Below are positions 28,497 through 36,894 of a stretch of DNA of 64,000 bases, piece by piece. Position numbers and translations under genes: made by a program. The stretch's first letter is position 1; each line of letters starts with the position of its first letter. The notes below the pieces were generated by a model. The model saw only the letters and a list, made by a program, of their open reading frames with translations. It was not told the origin of the DNA and made no database searches. Origin of the DNA: Pseudomonas sp. ERMR1:02 (lineage in GTDB: Bacteria; Pseudomonadota; Gammaproteobacteria; Pseudomonadales; Pseudomonadaceae); assembly GCF_002277815.1 (NCBI RefSeq), contig NZ_NKJI01000025.1:1-64000 (forward strand), read 5' to 3'.

Positions 28497-29699
28497 ATGA
28501 GCCAACCCAAAGGTATCCGTCCGCTCGATGGCATTACCGTCGTCAGCCTTGAGCATGCGATTGCGGCGCCCTTCTGCACCCGTCAACTGGCCGACCTTGG
28601 TGCGCGTGTGATCAAGGTCGAACGCCCCGGCACGGGGGACTTTGCCAGAGGTTACGACCAACGCGTCAACGGTCTCGCCTCGCACTTCGTCTGGACCAAT
28701 CGCTCGAAAGAAAGCCTGACCCTCGATCTGAAACAGGATTCGGCCACCGAGGTGCTGGACAGTTTGCTGGCCACCGCCGACGTCCTGGTGCAGAACCTGG
28801 CGCCGGGTGCGGCAGCACGAATGGGACTTTCATTTGAGGTTTTGCATCAGCGGTTTCCGCGCCTGATTGTCTGTGACATTTCAGGCTACGGCGCAGGCGG
28901 CCCCTATGAAAAGAAAAAAGCCTATGACTTGTTGATACAGAGCGAAGGTGGATTCCTTTCGGTCACCGGCGGACCGGGTGAGGAAGAAATGGCCAAGGCC
29001 GGTTGCTCGATTGCTGATATCGCGGCCGGCATGTACGCCTACACCGGAATTCTATCCGCCTTGCTGTTGCGTGGACGCACTGGCGAAGGTAGCCACCTCG
29101 ATGTGTCGATGCTGGAAAGCCTGGTCGAGTGGATGAATTACCCGATGTACTACGCCTACGACGGCGCTACACCTCCCCCCCGCGCCGGCGCCGCGCACGC
29201 CACGATCTACCCCTATGGCCCCTTCCCCATCGGTGACGGCACAACAGTAATGCTGGGTTTGCAGAACGAGCGAGAGTGGCAGCTGTTTTGCGACAAGGTA
29301 CTGCTTACTCCTGAACTGGCGAAAGACGAACGTTTCTCTGCCAACTTCAAGCGCGTCGAAAACCGCCAAGCGCTGCGGGCACTCATCGTTGAATCGTTCT
29401 CCACACTCAATTTCGATGCCGTGTTTGATCGGTTGGAGCATGCGCAAATTGCTAATGCTCGGGTCAATGACATGCAAGGTGTTTGGGACCATCCGCAACT
29501 TCAGGCGCGTGATCGCTGGCGGGAAGTCGAAACCTCTGCCGGCACCGTTCCTAGCTTGATACCTCCCGGTAGCAACAGCGCGTTCGAGCCACGTATGGAT
29601 GCCGTACCGGGCCTCGGCCAGCACACCGAACAGGTGCTCAGGGAACTGGGGCTGGGTACGGATCGTATTGAACAAATGCGCACTGCCGGGGCGATTTAG
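28497..29699 (+). CDS. CaiB/BaiF-family (class III) CoA-transferase
   Basis: A 400-aa class III CoA-transferase. N-terminal DGITVVSLEHAIAAPFCTRQLADLGARVIKVE and the QNLAPGAAARMGL region are typical. The catalytic Asp is likely in CSIADIAAGMYAYTGI (near residue 169), followed by GRTGEGSHLDVSMLESLVEW. It moves CoA from a donor such as succinyl-CoA to a carboxylic acid. ATG 28497 has AGAGAG upstream; the ATG at 28476 with GGGGAG is an alternative. Similar enzymes (Ict) activate itaconate in itaconate-degrading clusters. Confidence 0.88.
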   Translation: MSQPKGIRPLDGITVVSLEHAIAAPFCTRQLADLGARVIKVERPGTGDFARGYDQRVNGLASHFVWTNRSKESLTLDLKQDSATEVLDSLLATADVLVQNLAPGAAARMGLSFEVLHQRFPRLIVCDISGYGAGGPYEKKKAYDLLIQSEGGFLSVTGGPGEEEMAKAGCSIADIAAGMYAYTGILSALLLRGRTGEGSHLDVSMLESLVEWMNYPMYYAYDGATPPPRAGAAHATIYPYGPFPIGDGTTVMLGLQNEREWQLFCDKVLLTPELAKDERFSANFKRVENRQALRALIVESFSTLNFDAVFDRLEHAQIANARVNDMQGVWDHPQLQARDRWREVETSAGTVPSLIPPGSNSAFEPRMDAVPGLGQHTEQVLRELGLGTDRIEQMRTAGAI

Positions 29700-29761
29700 C
29701 CTTGATCTGAAAACAAAAGGCCTGCCTGCAACGATCAAAGTTTTTGAGAGAACACTGCCCA

Positions 29762-30526
29762 ATGAAGATCCTGGTAGCTGTGAAACGAGTAGTCGACTAC
29801 AACGTGAAAGTTCGCGTCAAAGCAGACAATTCGGGCGTCGACCTCACCAACGTCAAGATGTCGATGAACCCGTTCTGCGAAATCGCAGTGGAAGAAGCCG
29901 TACGCCTGAAAGAACTCTCTATAAAAGAAGGGCGCGTTGCGACTGAAATCGTCGTCGTCTCCGCCGGCCCGTCCACCGCTCAAGAGCAACTGCGCACTGC
30001 GCTGGCTCTGGGTGCCGACCGCGCCATCCTCGTCGAATCCGCTGAAGACCTGACTTCCCTGGCCGTTGCCAAGCTGTTGAAAGCGGTGGTCGACAAGGAA
30101 CAGCCTCAGCTGGTGATCCTTGGCAAACAAGCCATCGACAGCGACAACAACCAGACTGGCCAGATGCTCGCTGCATTGAGCGGCTACGGTCAGGGTACGT
30201 TCGCCTCCAAAGTCGAAATCAGCGGCGACAGCGTTGCCGTGACTCGCGAAGTCGACGGCGGCGCACAGACAGTTTCCCTGAAACTGCCGGCCATCGTCAC
30301 CACCGACCTGCGTTTGAACGAGCCGCGCTATGCGTCCCTGCCAAACATCATGAAAGCCAAGAAGAAGCCTCTCGAAGTGCTGACTCCGGACGCTTTGGGC
30401 GTTTCCACCGCCTCCACCAACAAGACCGTGAAAGTCGAAGCGCCTACTGCACGCAGCGCGGGTATCAAGGTCAAGTCGGTGGCTGAACTGGTCGAGAAAC
30501 TGAAAAACGAAGCGAAGGTGATCTAA
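29762..30526 (+). CDS. etfB: Electron transfer flavoprotein beta subunit
   Basis: A 254-aa EtfB, close to the usual 249. MKILVAVKRVVDYNVKVRV at the start, VKMSMNPFCEIAVEEAVRL, ALALGADRAILV and the recognition-loop/signature stretch LPAIVTTDLRLNEPRYASLPNIMKAKKKP are all standard. The stop is followed at once by the etfA start (0 nt gap). A dedicated ETF inside the cluster means the dehydrogenase step is expected to run at high flux under the same regulator. Confidence 0.93.
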   Translation: MKILVAVKRVVDYNVKVRVKADNSGVDLTNVKMSMNPFCEIAVEEAVRLKELSIKEGRVATEIVVVSAGPSTAQEQLRTALALGADRAILVESAEDLTSLAVAKLLKAVVDKEQPQLVILGKQAIDSDNNQTGQMLAALSGYGQGTFASKVEISGDSVAVTREVDGGAQTVSLKLPAIVTTDLRLNEPRYASLPNIMKAKKKPLEVLTPDALGVSTASTNKTVKVEAPTARSAGIKVKSVAELVEKLKNEAKVI

Positions 30527-31483
30527 ATGACTATCTTGGTTATTGCTGACTATTCAAATGACCAGCAGGACAACAAAGTGCTGGCTCCAGCCACGCTAAA
30601 CACTGTGGCTGCCGCTACCGAAATCGGTGGTGACATCCACGTGCTGGTAACCGGCGCATTCGTGGGTGCCGTAGCTGAAGCCGCGGCAAAAATCGCTGGC
30701 GTGGCAAAAGTGTTGGTGGCCGACAACGCTGCATACGCCAACTTGCTTCCAGAAAATGTCGCCCCTTTAGTCGCCAGCCTGGTGATCGAGCAGCAATCGA
30801 TTTACAGCCATGTCCTGGCCTCCGCCACCTCAAACGGTAAAAACATCTTGCCGCGCGTTGCCGCTCAGCTGGATGTTGACCAGATCTCCGAGATCATCTC
30901 GGTCGAAAGCGCTGACACCTTCAAGCGCCCGATCTACGCCGGTAACGCTATCGCTACCGTGCAATCGAGCGCTGCGGTGAAAGTCATCACCGTGCGTGCC
31001 ACTGGTTTCGATCCGGTTGCCGCTGAAGGTGGTTCGGCTGCCGTTGAAGTCATTGCCACTGCCCATGACGCTGGCGCTTCCAGCTTCGTTGGCGAAGAAC
31101 TGGCCAAGTCCGACCGTCCGGAACTGACCGCTGCCAAGATCGTCGTTTCCGGCGGTCGCGGCATGCAGAACGGCGACAACTTCAAACACCTGTACGCCCT
31201 GGCCGACAAGCTGGGCGCTGCTGTCGGTGCTTCCCGCGCCGCGGTCGACGCAGGTTTCGTACCCAACGACATGCAGGTCGGTCAGACCGGGAAGATCGTT
31301 GCTCCACAGCTGTACATCGCGGTCGGTATCTCCGGCGCGATCCAGCACCTGGCCGGCATGAAAGACTCCAAAGTGATCGTTGCGATCAACAAGGACGAAG
31401 AAGCGCCGATCTTCCAGGTGGCCGATTACGGGCTGGTGGCGGATCTTTTTGAAGCGATTCCAGAAATGGCTGCCCTGGCCTGA
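30527..31483 (+). CDS. etfA: Electron transfer flavoprotein alpha subunit
   Basis: A 318-aa EtfA. The C-terminal FAD domain has IVVSGGRGMQNGDNFKHLYALADKLGA, AVGASRAAVDAGFVPNDMQVGQTGKIVAP and YIAVGISGAIQHLAGMKDSKVIVAINKDEEAPIF in the expected order. It pairs with etfB directly upstream and passes electrons from the acyl-CoA dehydrogenase to ETF-quinone oxidoreductase. It is probably a second copy in the genome beside the housekeeping etfBA. Confidence 0.93.
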   Translation: MTILVIADYSNDQQDNKVLAPATLNTVAAATEIGGDIHVLVTGAFVGAVAEAAAKIAGVAKVLVADNAAYANLLPENVAPLVASLVIEQQSIYSHVLASATSNGKNILPRVAAQLDVDQISEIISVESADTFKRPIYAGNAIATVQSSAAVKVITVRATGFDPVAAEGGSAAVEVIATAHDAGASSFVGEELAKSDRPELTAAKIVVSGGRGMQNGDNFKHLYALADKLGAAVGASRAAVDAGFVPNDMQVGQTGKIVAPQLYIAVGISGAIQHLAGMKDSKVIVAINKDEEAPIFQVADYGLVADLFEAIPEMAALA

Positions 31484-31508
31484 TCACTGACCGACTGGAG
31501 CAAAGAAT

Positions 31509-32351
31509 ATGAGCAGTTCCGATTTTTCCGCCTGGATTGGACGACGTCAGGAAAGCCAGGACCGGATCAGTTTCACTCTGGTCAGACGCATTGCCGCGAC
31601 ATTGGGCGAGTCGGCTCCACAACCCGGTGAGCCACTGCCGCCCCTGTGGCACTGGGCATTTTTTCAGGAGCCGGTGGGTGCCAGCGAACTGGGGCCGGAT
31701 GGCCATCCAGCGCTTGGGGGCTTTTTGCCGCCGGCCCATAACCGCAATCGCATGTGGGCGGGCAGCCGAATCGAGTTTTACCAGCCGATAAAAGTGGAGG
31801 CTGAAGTGACCTGTCTATCGACCATCCTCAACGTCGAGGAGAAGCACGGTCGCACGGGTTCCTTGCTGTTCGTCACGGTACGTCATGAGTTTTTCCAGGA
31901 CGGCAAACTCGCCCTGCAAGATGAACAGGACATTGTTTACCGCGAACCTACCCCGCCCAAACTGCAGGGCACCGAAACGTTACCTGAAGGCCAATGGCAG
32001 GAACGGATCGAGCCTTCCCCAACCCTGCTGTTCCGTTATTCCGCAGTCACCTTCAATGGCCATCGAATTCACTATGACTGGCCTTATGTGACAGAGAGCG
32101 AAGGTTATCCAGGGCTGGTGGTACATGGTCCATTGATCGCAACGTTGAACTTGCGTGCCTTCACCAAAGCGCATCCAACTGCGCGCCTGGAGCGTTTCAC
32201 TTTCCGTGGAGTACGGCCGCTGATTTCGCCACAGCCTTTCGAGGTGGGCGGACGTCTAATCGAAAACGGCAAGGCGCAGGTTTGGGCTGGTAATCAGGAC
32301 GGCACAGCACAGATCGGAGAGATCGAGTTCAGCAATGGAGCAACGCCATGA
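31509..32351 (+). CDS. MaoC-type hydratase, mesaconyl-C4-CoA/itaconyl-CoA hydratase-like
   Basis: A 280-aa FAS1-like/MaoC double hot-dog hydratase. The N-terminal domain has HWAFFQEPVGASELGPDGHP and GGFLPPAHNRNRMWAGSRIEF. The catalytic-like C-terminal hot-dog has FRYSAVTFNGHRIHYDWPYV with the Asp/His pair, then EGYPGLVVHGPLIATL. This layout is that of mesaconyl-C4-CoA hydratase and itaconyl-CoA hydratase (Ich). It overlaps the CoA lyase by 4 nt, the same order as Ich-Ccl. Hydration to citramalyl-CoA or a close homologue is the likely reaction. Confidence 0.85.
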   Translation: MSSSDFSAWIGRRQESQDRISFTLVRRIAATLGESAPQPGEPLPPLWHWAFFQEPVGASELGPDGHPALGGFLPPAHNRNRMWAGSRIEFYQPIKVEAEVTCLSTILNVEEKHGRTGSLLFVTVRHEFFQDGKLALQDEQDIVYREPTPPKLQGTETLPEGQWQERIEPSPTLLFRYSAVTFNGHRIHYDWPYVTESEGYPGLVVHGPLIATLNLRAFTKAHPTARLERFTFRGVRPLISPQPFEVGGRLIENGKAQVWAGNQDGTAQIGEIEFSNGATP

Positions 32352-33163
32352 GCCAATCAATTGTTCGCTCCGCCCTGTTTGTGCCGGCCACTCGACCAGC
32401 GCGCATCCCAAAAGCTATTGCCACTGGTGCGGATCGGGTCATCGTTGACTTGGAAGATGCCGTGCAAGAAAACCTCAAGGAGCAGGCGAGGGATAATCTT
32501 GACGCTTTCCTGAGCGAAGCTCCGGATGCACGGATTCTGGTCCGTGTGAATGCCCCGGATCACTGGGCGCATGTTGCGGATCTGGACCTTTGCCGGCGCC
32601 ACGCCGGCGTGATCGGAATTCTGCTACCCAAAGCAGAAAGCGCGGAACAGGTCATCACTGCTGCTGGTACCGAAAAACCGATTTGGCCAATCATCGAGAG
32701 CGCCAAGGGCTTGTCAGCACTCAACGAGATTGCCGGCACTCTAGGCGTTGAACGCTTGTCGTTCGGCAGTCTGGATCTGGGTCTGGACCTGAACCTGACT
32801 ACTGGCAGCCCTGCTGCTGAAGAAATCCTTAGCCATGCTCGCTACTCCGTTTTGCTCGCCACCCGAGTTGCAGCGCTCGCTCCAGCGCTGGACGGCGTGT
32901 TTGCGTCGATTCAGGACACCGCAGGGCTGCTGCGCGCTGTTCATTTTGCACGCGACATGGGCTTTGGTGGCGCGCTGTGTATCCATCCAACCCAAGTCGC
33001 GATCATTCATCAGGCGCTAAAACCCAGCCTGGAAGAATTGCACTGGGCGCAATGCATTATCGAAGCCGCTCGCTCAGGTGAAGGCGTTTTCGTGCTGGAT
33101 GGGCAAATGGTCGATGCGCCGGTTATTGGTCGCGCACAATCCATTTTGGCTCGCGCGATCTGA
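32348..33163 (+). CDS. HpcH/HpaI-type CoA ester lyase, citramalyl-CoA lyase-like
   Basis: A 271-aa CitE-like lyase. RSALFVPATRPARIPKAI at the start, VIVDLEDAV (Mg-binding Asp/Glu), RILVRVNAP, GILLPKAESAEQV, FGSLDLGLDL and GFGGALCIHPTQVAIIHQAL are all family features. Relatives cleave citramalyl-CoA to acetyl-CoA and pyruvate or malyl-CoA to acetyl-CoA and glyoxylate. Coupled by ATGA overlap to the hydratase, so the two probably act in sequence at the end of the pathway. Confidence 0.88.
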   Translation: MSQSIVRSALFVPATRPARIPKAIATGADRVIVDLEDAVQENLKEQARDNLDAFLSEAPDARILVRVNAPDHWAHVADLDLCRRHAGVIGILLPKAESAEQVITAAGTEKPIWPIIESAKGLSALNEIAGTLGVERLSFGSLDLGLDLNLTTGSPAAEEILSHARYSVLLATRVAALAPALDGVFASIQDTAGLLRAVHFARDMGFGGALCIHPTQVAIIHQALKPSLEELHWAQCIIEAARSGEGVFVLDGQMVDAPVIGRAQSILARAI

Positions 33164-33224
33164 TTCAACACCGGCGCTGTTGCTTAGAAGCTATGCATCC
33201 AATCCCACCCAGCAGGACGGTGTC

Positions 33225-34616
33225 ATGACTAACGTTTCCAGCCTTACCCATGCCATTTCGATCAACCCCGCCAATGGTGAGCAGATCGGCCAGTACCCCT
33301 TCGAATCCGCAGCGGAACTGGAGGCGTCACTGTCACGTGCGATTACAGGGTTTTCCACCTGGCGTAGCCAACCCGTCGAAATGCGCTCGCAAGCACTGAT
33401 CGCTTTGGCGAGGGCATTACGCGACAACGCAGAAACGATGGCGAAGATGATCACGCAAGAGATGGGCAAACCCACCACTCAGGCGCGCGGTGAGATTGAA
33501 AAGTGTGCGCAGCTCTGCGAGTGGTACGCCGAACACGGCCCCGCCATGCTGACCGCCGAACCCACACAGGTCGAGGGCGGTAAGGCACGAATTGAGTATC
33601 GTCCACTGGGTCCGATTCTCGCCGTGATGCCGTGGAACTTTCCCATCTGGCAGGTGCTGCGCGGCGCCGTTCCTGCGTTGATTGCCGGAAATACCTACGT
33701 CTTAAAACATGCGCCGAACGTGATGGGATGTGCCTACCTGCTGCAAGATGCGTTCAAACGCGCCGGCTTTGCCGAAGGCGTGTTTGAAGTCATCAATGTC
33801 ACGGCCGACGGTGTCTCCACTGCGATAACAGATACTCGCATTGCCGCGGTCACGCTCACTGGCAGCGTCCGAGCGGGCATGGCTATCGGCGCGCAGGCGG
33901 GTGCAGCCTTGAAGAAGTGCGTGTTGGAGCTGGGTGGCTCAGATCCCTTCATTGTGCTCAACGACGCCGACTTGGACGAAGCTGTGAAAGCTGCTGTGGT
34001 TGGCCGATACCAAAACACCGGACAAGTCTGCGCGGCTGCCAAACGCCTGATTGTGGAGCAAGGTGTTGTCGAGGAGTTTACCCGCAAGTTTGTCGAATCC
34101 ACCTCCAAGTTGGTCATCGGCGATCCACTGGCCACAGACACTTACATAGGACCCATGGCCCGCTTTGATCTGCGCGATGAACTGGATCGTCAGGTCCGAG
34201 ACACCCTGGAAGAAGGTGCGACCTTGTTGTTGGGAGGCAGAAAGGCCGAAGGCCCTGGTAACTTCTACGAGCCGACGGTATTCGGTGATGTCACCGACCA
34301 GATGACATCATTCAAACAGGAATTATTTGGGCCCGTGGCTTCGATCATCACCGCGCGGGACGCCGCACACGCACTGGAGCTGGCCAACAATAGTGAATTC
34401 GGGCTTGCCTCGACCATCTACACACGCAATGTCGAACTGGCCCAGAAGCTGGCCGGCGAACTGGAAACCGGAGGCGTATTCATCAATGGCTATTGCGCAA
34501 CCGACCCACGCGTCACTTTCGGCGGCGTGAAGAAAAGCGGTTTTGGCCGGGAACTGTCGCATTTCGGTGTGCGCGAATTCTGTAATGCGCAGACCGTCTG
34601 GTTGGACCGTCACTAA
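33225..34616 (+). CDS. NAD(P)-dependent succinate-semialdehyde dehydrogenase-like enzyme
   Basis: A 463-aa aldehyde dehydrogenase. MPWNFPIWQVLRGAVPALIAGN (cofactor binding), the general base Glu in LELGGSDPFIVL, and the nucleophile Cys in NTGQVCAAAKRLIV are in place; the late KKSGFGRELSHFGVREF matches the Sad/GabD2 group. ATG 33225 has AGGACGG before it. In this cluster it would oxidise a (substituted) succinate semialdehyde made by the TPP decarboxylase to the acid that the CoA-transferase then activates. Confidence 0.88.
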   Translation: MTNVSSLTHAISINPANGEQIGQYPFESAAELEASLSRAITGFSTWRSQPVEMRSQALIALARALRDNAETMAKMITQEMGKPTTQARGEIEKCAQLCEWYAEHGPAMLTAEPTQVEGGKARIEYRPLGPILAVMPWNFPIWQVLRGAVPALIAGNTYVLKHAPNVMGCAYLLQDAFKRAGFAEGVFEVINVTADGVSTAITDTRIAAVTLTGSVRAGMAIGAQAGAALKKCVLELGGSDPFIVLNDADLDEAVKAAVVGRYQNTGQVCAAAKRLIVEQGVVEEFTRKFVESTSKLVIGDPLATDTYIGPMARFDLRDELDRQVRDTLEEGATLLLGGRKAEGPGNFYEPTVFGDVTDQMTSFKQELFGPVASIITARDAAHALELANNSEFGLASTIYTRNVELAQKLAGELETGGVFINGYCATDPRVTFGGVKKSGFGRELSHFGVREFCNAQTVWLDRH

Positions 34617-34711
34617 CAATAAGCAAGACGCCAGGAACTGCGAGACCTTTCGCCAAACCAAAGATGGGCGAGTCCGGAAAAGATTCGCCTTGCCCTTATG
34701 AGGAGCTTTTG

Positions 34712-35626
34712 ATGCGTACCTTCCCTGCAATGCTGGGCGTTACTCTGACGGCTGCGTTGACCTTTACTCCAGTAATAGCTGCCGAACTTACAGGAACACT
34801 TAAAAAAATAAAGAACTCGGGGACCATAACCCTGGGCCACCGGGACTCTTCAATTCCGTTTTCCTACTTCGCCGACGCTTCCGGCAAACCAGTTGGCTAC
34901 TCCCATGACATCCAGTTGAAAATTGTCGACGCTATCAAGCAAGAACTTGAGATGCCCGAACTGAACGTACGGTACAACCTGGTGACGTCACAAACGCGCA
35001 TCCCGCTTGTGCAAAACGGTACTGTCGATCTGGAGTGCGGTTCTACTACCAATACCGCAGAGAGAGCGCAGCAAGTCGAATTTTCAATCGGCATCTTCGA
35101 AGCCAGCACTCGACTTTTGGTCCGAAAGGATTCGATCTACAAAGACTTTGACCATCTCAACGGCAAGAACGTCGTGACAACTGCTGGCAGCACTGCCGAG
35201 CGGATGCTCAAGGTAATGAACGCCGAGAAAAAGATGAACATGAACGTCATCTCTGCCAAAGACATCGGTGAGTCTTACCAAATGCTGGAGTCCGGTCGTG
35301 CCATTGCTTTTATGCAAGACGATGCGTTGCTGGCAGGCGAGATGGCCAAAGCTAAGAAACCAGAGGATTGGATGGTCACAGGAACGCCGCAATCCAATGA
35401 AATCTACGGCTGTACTATGCGTCGAGGTGATCCAAGTCTCAAAAAAGTCGTCGATGATTCGATCAAAGCTCTTTTCGTCTCAGGTGAAATCAACACGATT
35501 TACGATAAATGGTTTACTCAGCCTATCCCCCCTAACGGCTTGAACCTGAAATTCCCCATGAGTGCAGAACTCAAGACAATTATTGCTAAACCCACTGACC
35601 AGCCTGCGCCGGTAAAATCCCAGTAA
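34712..35626 (+). CDS. Glutamate/aspartate-type ABC transporter substrate-binding protein (GltI-like)
   Basis: A 304-aa periplasmic binding protein. A signal peptide of about 24 aa (MRTFPAMLGVTLTAALTFTP, then VIAA) precedes the mature SBP_bac_3 domain. GTITLGHRDSSIPFSYFADASGKPVGYSHDI, QNGTVDLECGSTTNTAERAQQVEFS and MQDDALLAGEMAKAKKPEDW closely follow GltI. AGGAG is 6 nt from ATG 34712. No permease or ATPase genes follow, so it must use components coded elsewhere. A glutamate-type binder at the end of the cluster is the best clue to the pathway substrate. Confidence 0.88.
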   Translation: MRTFPAMLGVTLTAALTFTPVIAAELTGTLKKIKNSGTITLGHRDSSIPFSYFADASGKPVGYSHDIQLKIVDAIKQELEMPELNVRYNLVTSQTRIPLVQNGTVDLECGSTTNTAERAQQVEFSIGIFEASTRLLVRKDSIYKDFDHLNGKNVVTTAGSTAERMLKVMNAEKKMNMNVISAKDIGESYQMLESGRAIAFMQDDALLAGEMAKAKKPEDWMVTGTPQSNEIYGCTMRRGDPSLKKVVDDSIKALFVSGEINTIYDKWFTQPIPPNGLNLKFPMSAELKTIIAKPTDQPAPVKSQ

Positions 35627-35950
35627 TCGTCGTATTGTAAAAAATTGATTAACACGCAAACGCCACCCGTCAGCACTCCGATCAACTGAGTGTAACCACC
35701 AATATGGCCAGCGATAATCAACCGCGACAGCAACTCTTCGATGGCGAATATCGGCAGTGGCTCCATTCCGCGCAGCGGGTTTCGGGTGTGATCCGCTGCG
35801 CGAGAGTAGGCCAGCAATAGTCTGCTTTGGAACCAGTCGCGCTGGGGACTTTCCAAAAACCTGGTTCTAGAAGATTTATTTGCACGGACGAATCAGTCAG
35901 TTAATTTCTCGATTACACCAATGCACCGCGACGCTGAAAGTCGCCTGTCC
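35627..35950. other. Region between convergent genes, unrecognised
   Basis: A 324-bp stretch between the binding-protein gene and the convergent creatininase gene. The minus strand is open with a hydrophobic run (SRLIIAGHIGGYTQLIGVLTGG) that could be the scrap of a membrane protein, but no start site or family could be recognised. No terminator hairpin with a T run is obvious. Confidence 0.35.
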
Positions 35951-36724
35951 CTATAGCGAGTCAAGTCCGAACTCGAATCGTACCGCTTGGGCGATACCAC
36001 CGATAACATCATTCACCAACCACCTTCCTTTCTCCGCGCTTGAGTCCAGTGCAGATGACAGCACCCCACTGGCTGGTACCCATTCAGTGCGCGCGGGGTA
36101 CATGTCGTAAACTGGGAACTGCGCCGGTCCGTGATCAGGAATCTGGTCAAGGCACACCATCTGCGGGTAGTAATGCAGCATCATCGATGTTTCGATGACC
36201 GCAGCATGTTCCAGCGCAATCCCAGGAAAACCGTCCGGAAAAATTTTGTCGAGTGTCTGTGATTTCACGAATTCCCAATGCTCGAGGCGCATGACTTCTA
36301 GTCCGCTATTCGGACCAATATCGCGCATGGCCAGTTCGATGCCTTCGGTGACAAACCACTGGTTTTCATAATGACCGATCACCAACACCAGACGCTTCAC
36401 TCCATGGCGATGAAACTCGCGTACGGCATCGCGTACCATGGCGATCAGAGTGGCGCCGTCCACGCTGGTGGTCCCGCAGAAGTGCTGGCCTCCTCCACAT
36501 TTTGGCTGTGACTTGTAGCCGTAGGACAGTGCCGGGGCGACGAGGCCGTCTATCATCTTGGCGACATCTTCACTGATTGCACTGGCCAGCAACGCGTCGG
36601 TGCCCAAGGGCAAATGAGGTCCGTGTTGTTCAGTTGCGCCGATAGGCAGCATGACCACCGCGCCTGATTGCACGCGGCGCTCATAGTCGACCCAACTGAT
36701 GTTATCCATCCTGACGTTATTCAT
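35951..36724 (-). CDS. Creatininase (creatinine amidohydrolase)
   Basis: A 257-aa metal-dependent amidohydrolase very close in layout to the characterised 260-aa Pseudomonas putida creatininase. VVMLPIGATEQHGPHLPLGTD supplies metal ligands, followed by YGYKSQPKCGGGQHFCGTTSVDGATL and LVIGHYENQWF with the catalytic Glu. It interconverts creatinine and creatine by ring opening. The M at 36724 (MNNVRMDNISW) fits the family start; the frame is open further upstream. It is followed in transcription by nothing clear, and preceded on the same strand by an NCS1 permease that may import the substrate. Confidence 0.85.
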   Translation of the reverse strand: MNNVRMDNISWVDYERRVQSGAVVMLPIGATEQHGPHLPLGTDALLASAISEDVAKMIDGLVAPALSYGYKSQPKCGGGQHFCGTTSVDGATLIAMVRDAVREFHRHGVKRLVLVIGHYENQWFVTEGIELAMRDIGPNSGLEVMRLEHWEFVKSQTLDKIFPDGFPGIALEHAAVIETSMMLHYYPQMVCLDQIPDHGPAQFPVYDMYPARTEWVPASGVLSSALDSSAEKGRWLVNDVIGGIAQAVRFEFGLDSL

Positions 36725-36894
36725 AGCGTCGCTTCCGTTTCGGGGGTTGATGGTGAACGTCCCGGCGCCCGGCCGCACCGAGATGATCACGCGCTGGCTT
36801 ATGCTCGCGCCGGATACCAGGCTTCGGGTTCCGGGTACAAGAGGGGTCATACCCAGTTTCCTCTCTAATCATTCAATAGACGAACACACAGCGA

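Noticed and set aside
28497..33163. Simple itaconate degradation operon (Ict-Ich-Ccl)
   Set aside because: The three enzymes resemble it, but that route needs no aminotransferase, TPP decarboxylase, acyl-CoA dehydrogenase, ETF or glutamate binder; a larger pathway explains more genes.
35518..35856. 112-aa minus-strand frame with a hydrophobic stretch
   Set aside because: It overlaps the end of the convergent binding-protein gene, lacks a ribosome site and matches no family; listed only as unrecognised sequence.
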